Below, one piece after another: positions 25,538-35,814 of a stretch of 64,000 nucleotides of DNA. Both the position numbers and the translations under genes were made by a program. The number at the start of each line of letters is the position of its first letter. Position 1 is the first letter of the stretch. Source of the DNA: Hepsetus odoe (Eukaryota; Chordata; Actinopteri; Characiformes; Hepsetidae); NCBI GenBank assembly GCA_017165825.1, contig CM029386.1, positions 10,872,780-10,936,779 on the forward strand. Direction: 5' to 3'. A model generated the notes under the pieces. It ran no database searches, was not told where the DNA came from, and saw nothing but the letters and a program-made list of their open reading frames with translations.

Positions 25538-28500
25538 TTTTACAGCTGTCTGTGGTAACACAAATCTTTTTGGAGCCTTTTAGGAAGGGCTCAGCTCTGA
25601 CTTATCTTATATCAATGCTGCAAGCAAGATACTATTGTTGTGCATTGATTTAACCTTGTAAGATAATAAGTCTACTGCTATACTTAGACATTATAATACA
25701 TAGCAACACCAGCTACTCAGATTTTGATCTGCGGTTTTTAAAGCCACTTAATCACCAAAAGCTTGCTACTGCATGGGGTATTTTGGTGAGGTCAGCCACC
25801 TTATGAGCCCCTTTTAAACATGCATTGTCTTCGGGTATCTAACGGCACTTAAATTTATCCATCCATCCATTATCTGCCGCTTGTCCCAAACGGGGTCACG
25901 GGGGAGTGCTGGTGTCCAACCCAGCGCACGCAGGGCGAGGACGGGGTACACACCCTGGACAGGTCACCAGCGGATCGCAGGGAGGAGCGGGACGGGGATG
26001 GCACCTTGCTCAAGGGTACCTCAGGGCAACCAATAGGGAAGGGGTTCGAACCCCCGATCCTCTGATCGGGGGTTCTGACCTAACCACTAGGCCACCACTG
26101 CCCCACACTTAAACTTGAAGTAATTAAGTCTGATTTTGAGTTGCAATTCTGGCTAATAATACTTTCAGTCAATACTGAACGAGCCAATATCCATTCATTC
26201 ATTCAATATATATGATTTTCAAAAACTCCATTCATTTTTTTCCCCTACAGAAAACAAGCTCAGACCCAGAGTTCATAATATGGATATGTTATGATGCAAA
26301 GCCAGTATTAATTATTATTATTAATCATTAATGATGTCCTTCCCTACATTTTCATTTATGTTCTTTCAATCCCTGAGGTCCTTGATGATTGTTTTGTGGG
26401 AAATTAAACATAATTCATTTACATGAACATTTTCCAACCCCTCTACATCCATTCAATTTTAACATGATGCTTTTGTTTACTTTTGTTGTGTCTGCTCTGT
26501 ATTATACTTGATTTAAAAAAAAATTTGGGCTAAGACATTCCAGATAACTTCAAGCATGGAATTCAAGGGCACAAATGCTATAGGTTGAACAGATGATTTA
26601 TTTCATATGGATTTCTTTTTGTCATAAAAACAGTGGATTAATGTTTAGTTAAAATGTTTAGTAAAGTTTAATGAATATGGATTATGAGGTCAATGACCTC
26701 TACACTCTTCCATTAAAAAAATCCTGCATATGCACCTTTTAATAGACAATATATTGCCCAGTCCTAGCATGACGAATGTAGGACACTTTCAGAAGAAATG
26801 CTCTGACTGCATTTACATACAGAAAAAAAGTAGCTAGCTTCATGTGTAGGATTAGCTTGCCTTTGTCAATAGCGATGAGGATTCCCAGTAGTAACCCTTG
26901 ATCAGCACGCTCAGTCTGACACATTTGACACGTACGACTGCTATTCTGCATTAATCCTGTCAACCGTACACCCCAGGAGGGCAAAAGAAGAGATCTGTGC
27001 CGAGGGCCAGGCGACAGGTTGAAGAAGGCGAGGAAGAGGAGCCTCCATACAACCCAGAGAACCCTTACCATGTGAGTGCCATTCATATACCTGTGTTTGA
27101 GCTATTGCCCAAGGCTATGCCTGGCTTACCCGCACCACACTAGGACCGCTTTGTACAGACGGTGGGAGCGAGAGAGGGAGGAGGAGGGAGAGGGAGGAGA
27201 TGGGCAAGTGCGAGTGAGAGAGATGTAAAAATGAATTAACTTACATAAGTCACATGAGATTTAAATAAGCGCCACTGCATGATTGACAGTTGTAACACGG
27301 CGGTGGCTGTACTGCCTGCAGCTATGCTTTACATGGCAGTAATACGGCGCAATTTCAATAAAACTTGCATATCCATTTGGAATAACTGTCCATTCCAATC
27401 ATAATCACCCTGACCCTCAAGGCCTGATTGCGGAACGGCAACATATCAGGACTGTCAATTCAAAGCTCAACATCTCTGCCAAGCTCTCCAGTCGATATTT
27501 GTCTGCATCAAGTGTGCACCAGCGAAAGCACTATTTTTAACACTTATTTTCACAAGCAGTCTGTTATTCTTCACTCTGTGCTCTTTATAACAATTTTATG
27601 ATTTAAAAAATCTTCACACTTCTCCCCATGAGCCAAATGTAGCTGATAAAACATGTAAGGTGTCTGCTTCCTGAGCTTTGCAGAAGAGTTAATATTATTA
27701 TACCAACTTATTAAACTACTGTTAGTTAATTGGGGCAACAGTGGCCTAGTGTTTAGGGACTAGGCCCCTAGATCAAAAGGTTGTGGATTTGAATCCCAGA
27801 TCAGTAGGTTGCTTTGAGGTACCCTTTAGCAAAGTACTATCCACACCACCGCTCCCCGAGCACTGGACATAGATGCCTCCTGCTGCACGGTGTGTATGGA
27901 TGAAAAGCAGTGGTTGCATTTGGTTGTGTTTCACTGTGTGCTGTGCGTCACAATGATAGTCACTTTCACTTTTCACTTCACTTATTGTAACCATCTTATT
28001 GTAAGTCTTATTGTAAGTCCCATGAAAAAAAAAAAAAAAACATGCTAACACAATGTCAGAGGGATACAAATACAGTACTTTGCAAATGTTTTAGGCAGGT
28101 GTGAAAAATTGCTGTTAACAAAGAATGCTTTCAGAAATATAAATAATGATTGTTTATTTTTAGCAATTTACAAAATGCAAAGTGAGCGAACAAAAGAAAA
28201 ATCTAAATCAAATCAATGTTTGGTGTTACTACCTTTTGCCTTCAAACCAGCATCAGTTCTTCTAGGTACACTTGCACAAAGTCAGGGATTTTGTAGGATT
28301 ATAGTCGGTGTATGATCAACCAATTTTACCAAACAGGTATTTTGGTAAAATATTGATTGCCACACCAAATATTGATTTGATTTAGATTTCTCTTTTGTTT
28401 GTTCGCTGCATTTTGTTGATTGACGAAAATAAATGATGAACACTTCCATTTCTGAAAGCATTCTTTGTTTACAGCATTTTTTCACACCTGCCTAAAACTT

Positions 28501-31356
28501 TTGCCCAGTACTGTATGTATTAAAATCACTTAGAAAATTCAGTGTTTACTTCAGCTTATCTTTAATGAAATGTTTGCTGCAAAGACATATATGTTACTGG
28601 TTGCCATTCTTTCATTTCTTCCCCAGGGACTCATGCCTAAAGCAAACATTGTGTAAATTACATTTTTAGTTGGAAATCACTTTAAAAGTCATTCTATGAG
28701 ATTGTCTTGCTTGATCTGAGGTTCTGATTGGATGAAACCATTAAAAACGTTTCCCTTTAACTAATGTTAATATGTTTGCCATTAAAGTGTCGTTGATTGA
28801 GCATGTACCTTCATGTAACCAGACACCCATATTGTCAAATAATTCCAGGCAATATGCGCAGCTGTGTGAGCAGCGACAGATGTTGGGGTCACTGGGAGAG
28901 GCCATGCTTGTCGCCCTTCGTCTATTCTCACAGGCTTCCTTTCAACTGAGACAGCATCCCTCTATTGACCCTGTGCCCCATTGTGTTAGCTGAGACTCTG
29001 CTCTCTACCCCTCCTGACAAAAGTCTTTTTCTCTTCGTTCCATCTTACCCCCCCAGATTCTGTCATCCAGTCTTATCCCTGCTCCCCTCTGTTCTCTAAA
29101 ACTGAAAAACCAAAAGAGAAAAAACTGGGACACGTACATATTTACTTAGTACAACCAAAGCACATTGCTCACTGTCTGAAAAGTCTCAGAAGTGCAGAGA
29201 TTTGTTACCAATCTAAGTTGAGTCATAGAACACAAACTGTACACCTGAACACACCAAGGAATACTTCAGTCAAATCAAATCAATCAAATATACACAACTT
29301 TTCCCTGATTCTAGTTGCAGTCAATCAGCCAAGATGTTTTGAACCGAGGCTACAAGGTACGCGAACATGCTTTGGGGAACCTGATGGGCCTTCTAGACCT
29401 TCAGAGAAGGCCTAATGATTTCTGCAAAAAAAGTCGTTAAATATTTAGTTCGTGTTTCATTTATTGGGTCATACTTGTATCCATGCCGAGTGCAGCACCG
29501 ATCTTAATTTCACTGTGTTTTAGCTGTAAAACAAAACGGAAAAATGTTCGATCAGAATTTATTTCCCTGTGGTATGTAGGTAGCTGTAGTTAAGTGAGCT
29601 CTTTCATTAGGGCTTCCGATGCAAAATTAAAGTGAGGTGAAAAGTGAAAGTGACTATTTTGTCACTGGGCCTCAACGAAATTCAACCTCTGCTTTTCACC
29701 CATCGTGCAGCAGGGGGCAGCTATTAAAGCATCCGGGGAGCAGTGACATGGACGGTACCTAGAGGTTCTACCTGCACCTGTTACAAGGGCCACATGTTTA
29801 TTTAGTTTAAATGATTAACATGATTTTTCATTTGTCCATATAAGATATACAGTTCAGTTTCCCTAGTGAAAGTGAAAACCCTTGTCATTGCGAGGTCACA
29901 GCAGAGCACACGTGAACCACAACGAAATTGGACCTCTGCATTTAACCCATGCACTCAAACACCGTGCAGCAGTGGGCAGCTATTGAAAGCGCCCGGGGAG
30001 CAGTGATGGGGACGGCACCTTGCTCAAGGGTACCTCAGGGCAACCTATTGGGAAGGGGTTCGAGCCCCCGATCCTCCGATCATGTGGCCAACGCCCTAAC
30101 CACTAGGCCACCGCTTCTCTTGGACTGAAAATGTTCCGGTAACAGGATTCAGTTAATGTTGAGGAAATGTGTTCATTCTCGAACCATATGCAGAGCATTT
30201 ACAGAACTTATTCTTTTTCCGCTATAACTTCCAAATCATTTTCCATTCATTTGTGAAGCCGCAATACAGCATAGTGTCAGAAACTACAATACGTATGAGA
30301 TTAGTTGGAGGTTAGTTAACAGCTTTACAGGGTATAATGTTAACCAGCTTCCATTACTTCTTTAAGCTCCACTGCAAAAATAAAGAGGCAAAGTTCAAAC
30401 TCAGAACTAGCGATATGATAATTGCTAGTAATATGTAAACATTATCTAAATGATTTACATCACAACAAGCTCTCTGAGTATACTTCTGGATTCCAAAGAT
30501 CCTGGGCATCACTGCCTGTAATAAATCTAGATACCTTTTTTTTTTTTTTTTTTTTTTTAAACAAGACAAAATAAAAACGGTGGTCCTCCAAATTTCCTCA
30601 AGGATAATTTGCCATATTGCCAACCCCTACACAGCTTGTCTTGACTGATCAGCTACATATGGAAGGGAAAAATGTTAATTTGTCCTTGTTCAGACAAGCA
30701 GCTTAAATCCCATTTTTCAGCATTTCTGATCTGAGTAGGACAGATTTTCTGCAGTCTTAACAGCAAAAAAGCCACATTATCCACATGGACTTTTTCCAGT
30801 CAGATTCAAGTCGCAGTTGTAGGCAGACTGTTGGAAATGACTCATTTTTTTAAATATTATCTTTCATGTGGATTCTGCATTCAACTGGTTCACAAAACCC
30901 AAGTTAGAGAATGTACATGTGAACCACAGCAGCCGATGTGGATTTGTGGATCCTAAATACGTTTTCTTTTAACCACTTTTTCAAACTGAACACTCAAATC
31001 CAAATATCTGATTTGTCCGTCAGTGTGAACAAAGCCTTAGTTTTTTTGCCAGATTTTATAATATTTTTCCTTTGAAGAGAGTGATCTTCAAAATCTGTTA
31101 ACATGCTCTGTATCTTCTCTCCGCCTGCCATTAGCGCTTTGAGGGTGAAGAGGGCACCATGACCTTTGACCCCATGCTGGACCACACAGGCGTGTGCTGT
31201 ACAGAATGCCGTCGAAGCTACACTCATTGCCAGCGCATCTGTGAGCCCCTGGGCGGCTACCACCCGTGGCCGTACCACTACCGTGGCTGCCGAGTGGCCT
31301 GCCGCGTGATCATGCCATGCAACTGGTGGGTGGCTCGCATTCTGGGCATCGTCTAA
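18971..31356 (+). CDS. cnmd: Chondromodulin (leukocyte cell-derived chemotaxin 1), 7 coding exons
   Basis: A type II membrane precursor whose C-terminal part is released; in the known family it is a cartilage anti-angiogenic glycoprotein. Coding exons: 18971-19042, 19529-19669, 20541-20681, 22038-22151, 24220-24373, 26977-27071 and 31135-31356, all with GT-AG borders and matching phases, giving 312 residues. The transmembrane segment is about residues 41-65 (ends 'LLLFGAIGAFYFW'). A BRICHOS domain (about 95-200) has its conserved cysteine pair at C131 ('GGEKC') and C193 ('LDLC'). A linker with a furin-type site RARR (217-220) precedes an acidic stretch and 'YNPENPYH'. The last exon carries eight cysteines and ends 'CNWWVARILGIV', the conserved mature domain. 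The linker between BRICHOS and the mature domain is shorter than in human (human protein 334 residues). It is downstream of pcdh8 and convergent with sugt1. Introns hold a minisatellite, SINEs and a Tc1-type MITE. Confidence 0.95.
19115..19435. repeat. 12-bp minisatellite 'ggtttattctaa' in cnmd intron 1
   Basis: More than twenty imperfect units of about 12 bp (for example 'gggtttattctaa', 'tggtttattctaa', 'gagtttattctaa') run without interruption up to about 90 bp before exon 2. Confidence 0.85.
22152..24219. other. cnmd intron 4
   Basis: No second gene or transposon seen. The intron holds a long (CT)n array (22732-22798) and AT-rich unique DNA. ORFs across the CT array are low-complexity artefacts. 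Confidence 0.7.
22732..22798. repeat. (CT)n microsatellite
   Basis: About 30 CT units inside cnmd intron 4. Confidence 0.95.
25472..25534. repeat. (GT)n(AT)n microsatellite
   Basis: A short GT run followed by about 25 AT units. Confidence 0.95.
25856..25985. repeat. common fish repeat 'atccatccatccattatctg' type
   Basis: Begins with ATCC units and 'tatctgccgcttgtcc', continues with 'ggggtcacggggg' and 'acaccctggacaggtcacca'. This resembles a widespread fish repeat whose copies read 'ccgcttatcc ... gggtcgcgggg ... accctggacaggtcgcc'. Its class is not certain. Confidence 0.6.
25986..26105 (-). repeat. tRNA-derived SINE, head half
   Basis: Only the tRNA-related half is present on the - strand, with a perfect B box ('ggttcgaacccc' at about 26044-26055 on +) and head 'ggggcagtggtggcctagtg'. 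Its body is replaced by the different repeat upstream, so the whole is a chimera. Confidence 0.8.
27732..27980 (+). repeat. tRNA-derived SINE
   Basis: + strand copy: head 'ggggcaacagtggcctagtg', B box 'ggatttgaatccc', body 'gtaggttgctttgaggtacc', tail 'tcactttcacttttcacttc'. Diverged from 10664-10921. Confidence 0.88.
28073..28513. mobile_element. Tc1/mariner-type MITE (about 441 bp)
   Basis: Both inverted ends are present: 'cagtactttgcaaatgtttt' at the left, and the complement of 'cagtactgggcaaaagtttt' at the right. TA lies on each side, as expected for Tc1/mariner insertion. The subterminal 'aggcaggtgtgaaaaa' and 'gctgt(t)aacaaagaatgctt' are also inverted at the other end. No transposase is left. 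Confidence 0.85.
29626..29762 (-). repeat. tRNA-derived SINE, tail half only
   Basis: GTGAAA tail, 'gtgcagcagggggcagctat' and 'agcagtgacatggacggtac' on the + strand, then a break before the tRNA head. Truncated copy. Confidence 0.75.
29865..30119 (-). repeat. tRNA-derived SINE, full length
   Basis: Well preserved - strand copy: tail at 29865, 'gcgaggtcacagcagagcac', 'tttaacccatgcactcaaac', 'ggcaccttgctcaagggtac', B box 'ggttcgagcccc', head ending near 30119. Confidence 0.92.
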
Positions 31357-31970
31357 GATCTTTACAGTAAAGTGGCCTACAAGCAGTTTCCTTCAAGGCC
31401 TGGGAACTGAGCAGTTAACACGATGAGGTTTACACTTTATATCAGATTGAAATACACATGAACAACTATATTTACCACATCCTGTAAAGATGTATGTCTG
31501 CACCATTGAGGAAAAGTGGTAACCAAGCTTTTTTCACACTCTTGAGTCAGAACATACAATCCAGTACTAAGTGTATGACAGAAACGTTTGCTAGACATCA
31601 CGGATTAAAAATATTGTATATTAAAGAACAACAGGTATCTAAACATCTGTTTTTCTGTGACTGAATAGAAAAGCTAGTGTATAAAAAATGCAAAGAAAAT
31701 GATTGTTTTTACTCTTTCTTTTGATGTAAATACAAGTAATAATTTGCTAGGCTTCAGAGGGCACAGCATAATCCTTTGAACAGAAGCATAAATGCCTGCA
31801 TGAGATATTTAAGATCAGCTTGGTAGCTTTGAAATCACCCTTTTCCCCTGAGTTTTGCTTTTCATGTGAAAAAAAAAAAATCGTGTTGGTTTTTTTTAGG
31901 TCTGTATTGCTCCTTTTCAAGTGTATCAGACAAAGACAAAGTGTAATAAAGAACTTTTTTTTATAGCAGA
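31357..31970 (+). other. cnmd: cnmd 3' UTR with poly(A) signal
   Basis: AT-rich sequence after the cnmd stop. A canonical AATAAA at 31945-31950 is the best end signal. The segment 31586-31866 has a diverged direct copy at 34604-34858. Confidence 0.65.
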
Positions 31971-32489
31971 GGCATCATACATTTGTTATAATTTGGTTGT
32001 TTTCATTGGTGAACGCCAAGAAATGCTTCAAAAAGTGGGTTAAAAAAATGAGATTTTTCTTTTACTGCTTTCATGGTGTGAGATCCTAGCTATAATTCAA
32101 ATGCCTGAGCTCTGTTTGATGTCTGGTGGAGGAGCTTTAAGGGAGGGAGAAAAATGACTGTTAGAGTTTAAACTGGAGCCATAAAACTTCCATGTTTGAT
32201 CAGTTGTGGAGATGAAATGTGTGCCGTGAATTTATCGTTTAACCCGTTATCAAAGAGGGGCTGTTTTCCCCTCCCGCGATTTCCTTGCTAGAGTCTTTCG
32301 AATCTGTTGAAGTGCATAACTATGGAATATCCCTCCATTCCAAGATGAATTTTGTTCCTTTGAATTCTCACATTTCTTCACAATTTAGTCCTTGAAATGT
32401 AAAATCAGTGCAGTGTAGAGAACCTTGCTAACTCTGATTTCTTTGCAGGACCACAAGCAGGGCTCACAAAGTCTCCTTTTTCTTTTGGC
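31971..32489. other. gap between cnmd and the LINE remnant
   Basis: Unique-looking AT-rich sequence; no exon or known repeat seen. Confidence 0.5.
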
Positions 32490-34580
32490 TGCTCCTGTTT
32501 AGGGTCCTGCATCTTGTAAAGCTGGTCTCACTACTGTCCTGTTAACCTTCCCTTTCACTGTTGGTTCCCATCTGTCATAGATCACTCCTGACACTCTTCT
32601 CCACCCATTCCTACCTGCCTGTACTCCATTCGTCACCTTTCTTCCACAGTCTCCATTACTCTGAAATGTATTACTAAGTATTCCTTTATTTTGTCACCGC
32701 TACTCCCTGCATCCTAACCACTCCACTTTCCTCCCTTTTGTTCACACTCATGCATTCTGTCTTTGTCCTACTCACTTTCATTCCTCTTGCATCTGTGGTT
32801 CTGTTTCTCGGCATGAAACCACACCGCTGTTCACAAATCATCGCCTCTTTTCTTAACCTAGCTTCCACTACTCTTTCCCATAACTTCATGGTGTGGCTGA
32901 TCAACTTTATCCCTCTATAGTTACTACAGCTCTGTGCATCACCCTTATTCTTGAAAATCGGCATCTTCTCACTTTTCAAGATTGTGTTGAACAATCTGGT
33001 CAGAAACTCCACTGCCATCTCTTCTAAACAACTGCATGCTTCAACAGATCTGGACCATCAGCCTTTCCATTCTTCATCCTCTTCATCACTGTCCTTACTT
33101 CCATCTTGCTTATTTGCTGCAGTATCTTCAGTATCTTCACATCACCTAATCTTCTCTCTCTCTCATTCTCTTTATTCATCAGCTCCTCTAAGTATACTTT
33201 CCATCTGCTCAACACGCTGTGCTCTGCGAGTACATTTCCATTTCTATCCTTTATCGCCCTGACCTGCTGCACATCTTTCCCAGATGTTTCTCTGTCTAGC
33301 CAACCAGTATAGGTCCTTTTCTCCCTCCTTACTGTCTAACCTCTCATACAATTCACCAAACACCTTATCGTTAGCCTTCACCACTTTCTTCGCCATGCGC
33401 TTCATCTCCTTGTACTCATGTCTACTTTCTTCATCTCTTCTGAACCTCCTGGACTTCTGGGTTCCACCACCACGTTTCCTCATCATCCTATCCAGATTTT
33501 ACACTAAATACCTTTCTAGCTGTCTTCCTTTACCGCTTTTGCAGTACTTGCCTAGCAGTTTGGTAGTTCTTCACTACTTCCCAGTGCCGGTGTTAACTCT
33601 TGCTTGAATTCTAGCTTTCAGCCTTCCTTCTTCCTCTACTCTGCCCTCACTTTCCTCCTCTTCTTAATCTCCAAGTTCATCCTACAGACCAAAATCCTAT
33701 GTTGTTTAGCTACACTCTCCCCTGTCACTTCTTTGTCCTCTCCAATCTCCTTCAGACTGACCCTCCTGCAAAGGATATAATCCACCTGTGAGCATCTTCC
33801 TCCACTCTTAAAGGTCACCCTGTGCTCCTCCCTCTTCATAAAATTAGTATTAACTACAGCCATTTCCATCCTTTTCATAAAATCTACAAGCATCTGACCT
33901 TCAGCATTCCTCTCCTTGACAGCATACCTACCCATCACCTCTGTTCCTTTCACCAACATGTCCATTAAAGTCTGCACTGGGAACACTCGCTATCACTTCA
34001 TCTAACTCACTCCAGAATTCTTCTTTCTCCTCCATCTCACAACCAATTAACGGGGCATAATCACTAACATTATCACCTTCAGCTTCCAGCTTCAAGCTCA
34101 TCACCCTGACACTCTCTTCACCTCCAAAACACTTTTCACATACTCTTCCTTTAGCATAACACCCAATTCCTCCTTCCATCCACACCTGGTCTTACTACCC
34201 TTCTGTCAAGTCTCTTGTACACACAAAATATCAACCTTCCTTCTCTCCATCATATCAGCTAATTCTCTACCTTAATCAGTCATGCTGCCTACATTCAAAG
34301 TTCCTTCCCTCACTTCAACTCTCCTCCCTTTCTTTCTCTCCTCCTCCCTCTGGACACGCCTTCCTCTTTCTCTTTTTCTCCTTTAGCCAACAGTAGCCCA
34401 ATTTCCACTCGCACCCTGTAGGCTCACAGCACTGGTTGCGGTTGACCCGGGCCTCGACCAATCCAGTATGGAAGTCTGTTTTGTTGTCCGCATATTGATT
34501 TGGCAAAAGCTTTACACCGTATGGCCTTCCTGACATAATCCTCCCCATTCATCTCGACTTGGGCATCCCTACTGGCTGAG
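32490..34580 (-). mobile_element. Broken non-LTR retrotransposon (LINE) with APE endonuclease and RT remnants
   Basis: On the - strand, fragments of one polyprotein follow in order, separated by stops and frameshifts. A 5' region is at 34315-34548. Endonuclease-like pieces lie at 33928-34185 ('DFNGHVGERNRGD') and 33636-33986 (including 'VDYILCRR' and 'KQHRILVCRM'). A linker is at 33244-33486 and the region before RT at 33024-33272 ('MKNGKADGPD'). RT fingers are at 32686-33018 ('YRGIKLISHTMKLWERVVE', 'RCGFMPRNRTTDA'). The RT palm with its catalytic aspartates is missing: the 'TTDA' block runs directly into the post-palm block 'RGMKVSRTKTECM'. The endonuclease plus this RT style suggests an RTE-like clade, inferred by eye. 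Inactive. Confidence 0.85.
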
Positions 34581-34603
34581 AGAAACCATACGATTCAGGA
34601 GGA

Positions 34604-34858
34604 GTTTGCTCAGCACCAAAAATAACACTTATTTATTAAAGAACAACAGGCACCTATTTTCCAGTGAGTGTATAGATTATTAAAAAGTGAAAACATTTCC
34701 CCCTCTTTCCTTTTATGTAATAATTTTCTAGCCTTCAGAGGGCAGACCACAAGGCTTTGAACAGTTCAAAGCATAAATGCCTGCATAAGATTTTTAAGAT
34801 CAACTAAGTGGCTTTGAAACTATTCCATTTGCCCTGGATTTTGCTTTTCATGGGTTAT
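34604..34858 (+). repeat. Diverged direct copy of part of the cnmd 3' UTR
   Basis: Matches 31586-31866 in the same orientation with ordered blocks: 'gtttgct', 'attaaagaacaacagg', 'aataattt(g/t)ctag', 'cttcagagggca', 'agcataaatgcctgcat', 'ttttgcttttcatg'. There are many substitutions and small indels between them. It lies beyond the LINE remnant, 2.6 kb past the cnmd poly(A) signal. Confidence 0.8.
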
Positions 34859-35330
34859 AATGATATCAGTAAACAAACAGTTTGCTTCAGAAACCACTTA
34901 AGCTTATATTTCAAAACAAAGCCATATCTTGACAATAAAACGAAATCATTCAGTCTTAAAATCTTTTAAAAATAAACACCAGTAGCTTAAAAAACATTTG
35001 AAAAAGTCAGTATGAGTTTATTTATATCTTAAGCATTTAATTAATGGAGTTTTTAAAAATGGTTAACTGCACATCCACCATCACACTGCGATATGATAAA
35101 CTTCATTTGAGAATGCAGGGAAAAGCTTATTGGTTAATTCCTAAAATATCAAGCTGACTAGTGAGACAAATGATCGTGGTGGGGTGGGAGATTGGTGAGT
35201 GTTATGAAAATTAGAAAAGCATTAACAACAAAAGTCAAAATTTTTTCTCCTATAAGCCTTTTTTTAAAAATAAGAAAAAATATTTCATAGACGGAAAGGA
35301 ATGAAGAATTGTCCTTTTGAGACCCAAGAA
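34859..35330. other. gap between the duplicated segment and sugt1 3' end
   Basis: AT-rich unique DNA; no exon or known repeat. - strand AATAAA candidates for sugt1 lie at 35693-35688 and 35339-35334, so part of this may be sugt1 3' UTR. Confidence 0.45.
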
Positions 35331-35814
35331 AATTTTATTTACAATGCGTCCATAATCACATGACACCTCACATCATAAAAATTGCTAAAATGTAACTTGT
35401 ATTTTGCTTAAGAAGGGGCAAAGTGTTGTTCTGTACTTTTGAATCCTGAATAATAATCCTTATAATGGGAAGGATAGAAGGAAAAAAAAACAGTGATTTG
35501 AATTAAGATGTTTTAAACTGACATCAGCCCATCTCTACATCACAGATGAAATGTGCCAAGATTTATTTAAAAAAAAAAAAAAAGTCAATGAGAGCAGATG
35601 TGGTCCTTGAAAAACATCTGTGAAAAGGTTATCAGATAAAGTTTTAATGTTCAATCAGAATCAGATATCACAGTTTCCTAAAATTACTTTTATTCACACA
35701 CTGAGCATGGAAGTGTCATGTGTCTGAGAGACTGGCCAAATGTGAACAAGACAGAACAGAGTGGAAGGAAAAACAGGGTCGTGTGATAAGTCAATTTCAG
35801 CGTCATTTAACTTT

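Larger units (their letters stand above)
24374..26976. other. cnmd intron 5
   Basis: Contains the GT/AT microsatellite at 25472-25534 and the chimeric repeat at 25856-26105. The rest shows no exon or known element. Confidence 0.6.
27072..31134. other. cnmd intron 6
   Basis: A 4.1 kb intron with four repeats (SINEs at 27732, 29626 and 29865, MITE at 28073). The remainder is AT-rich with no gene seen on either strand. Confidence 0.65.
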
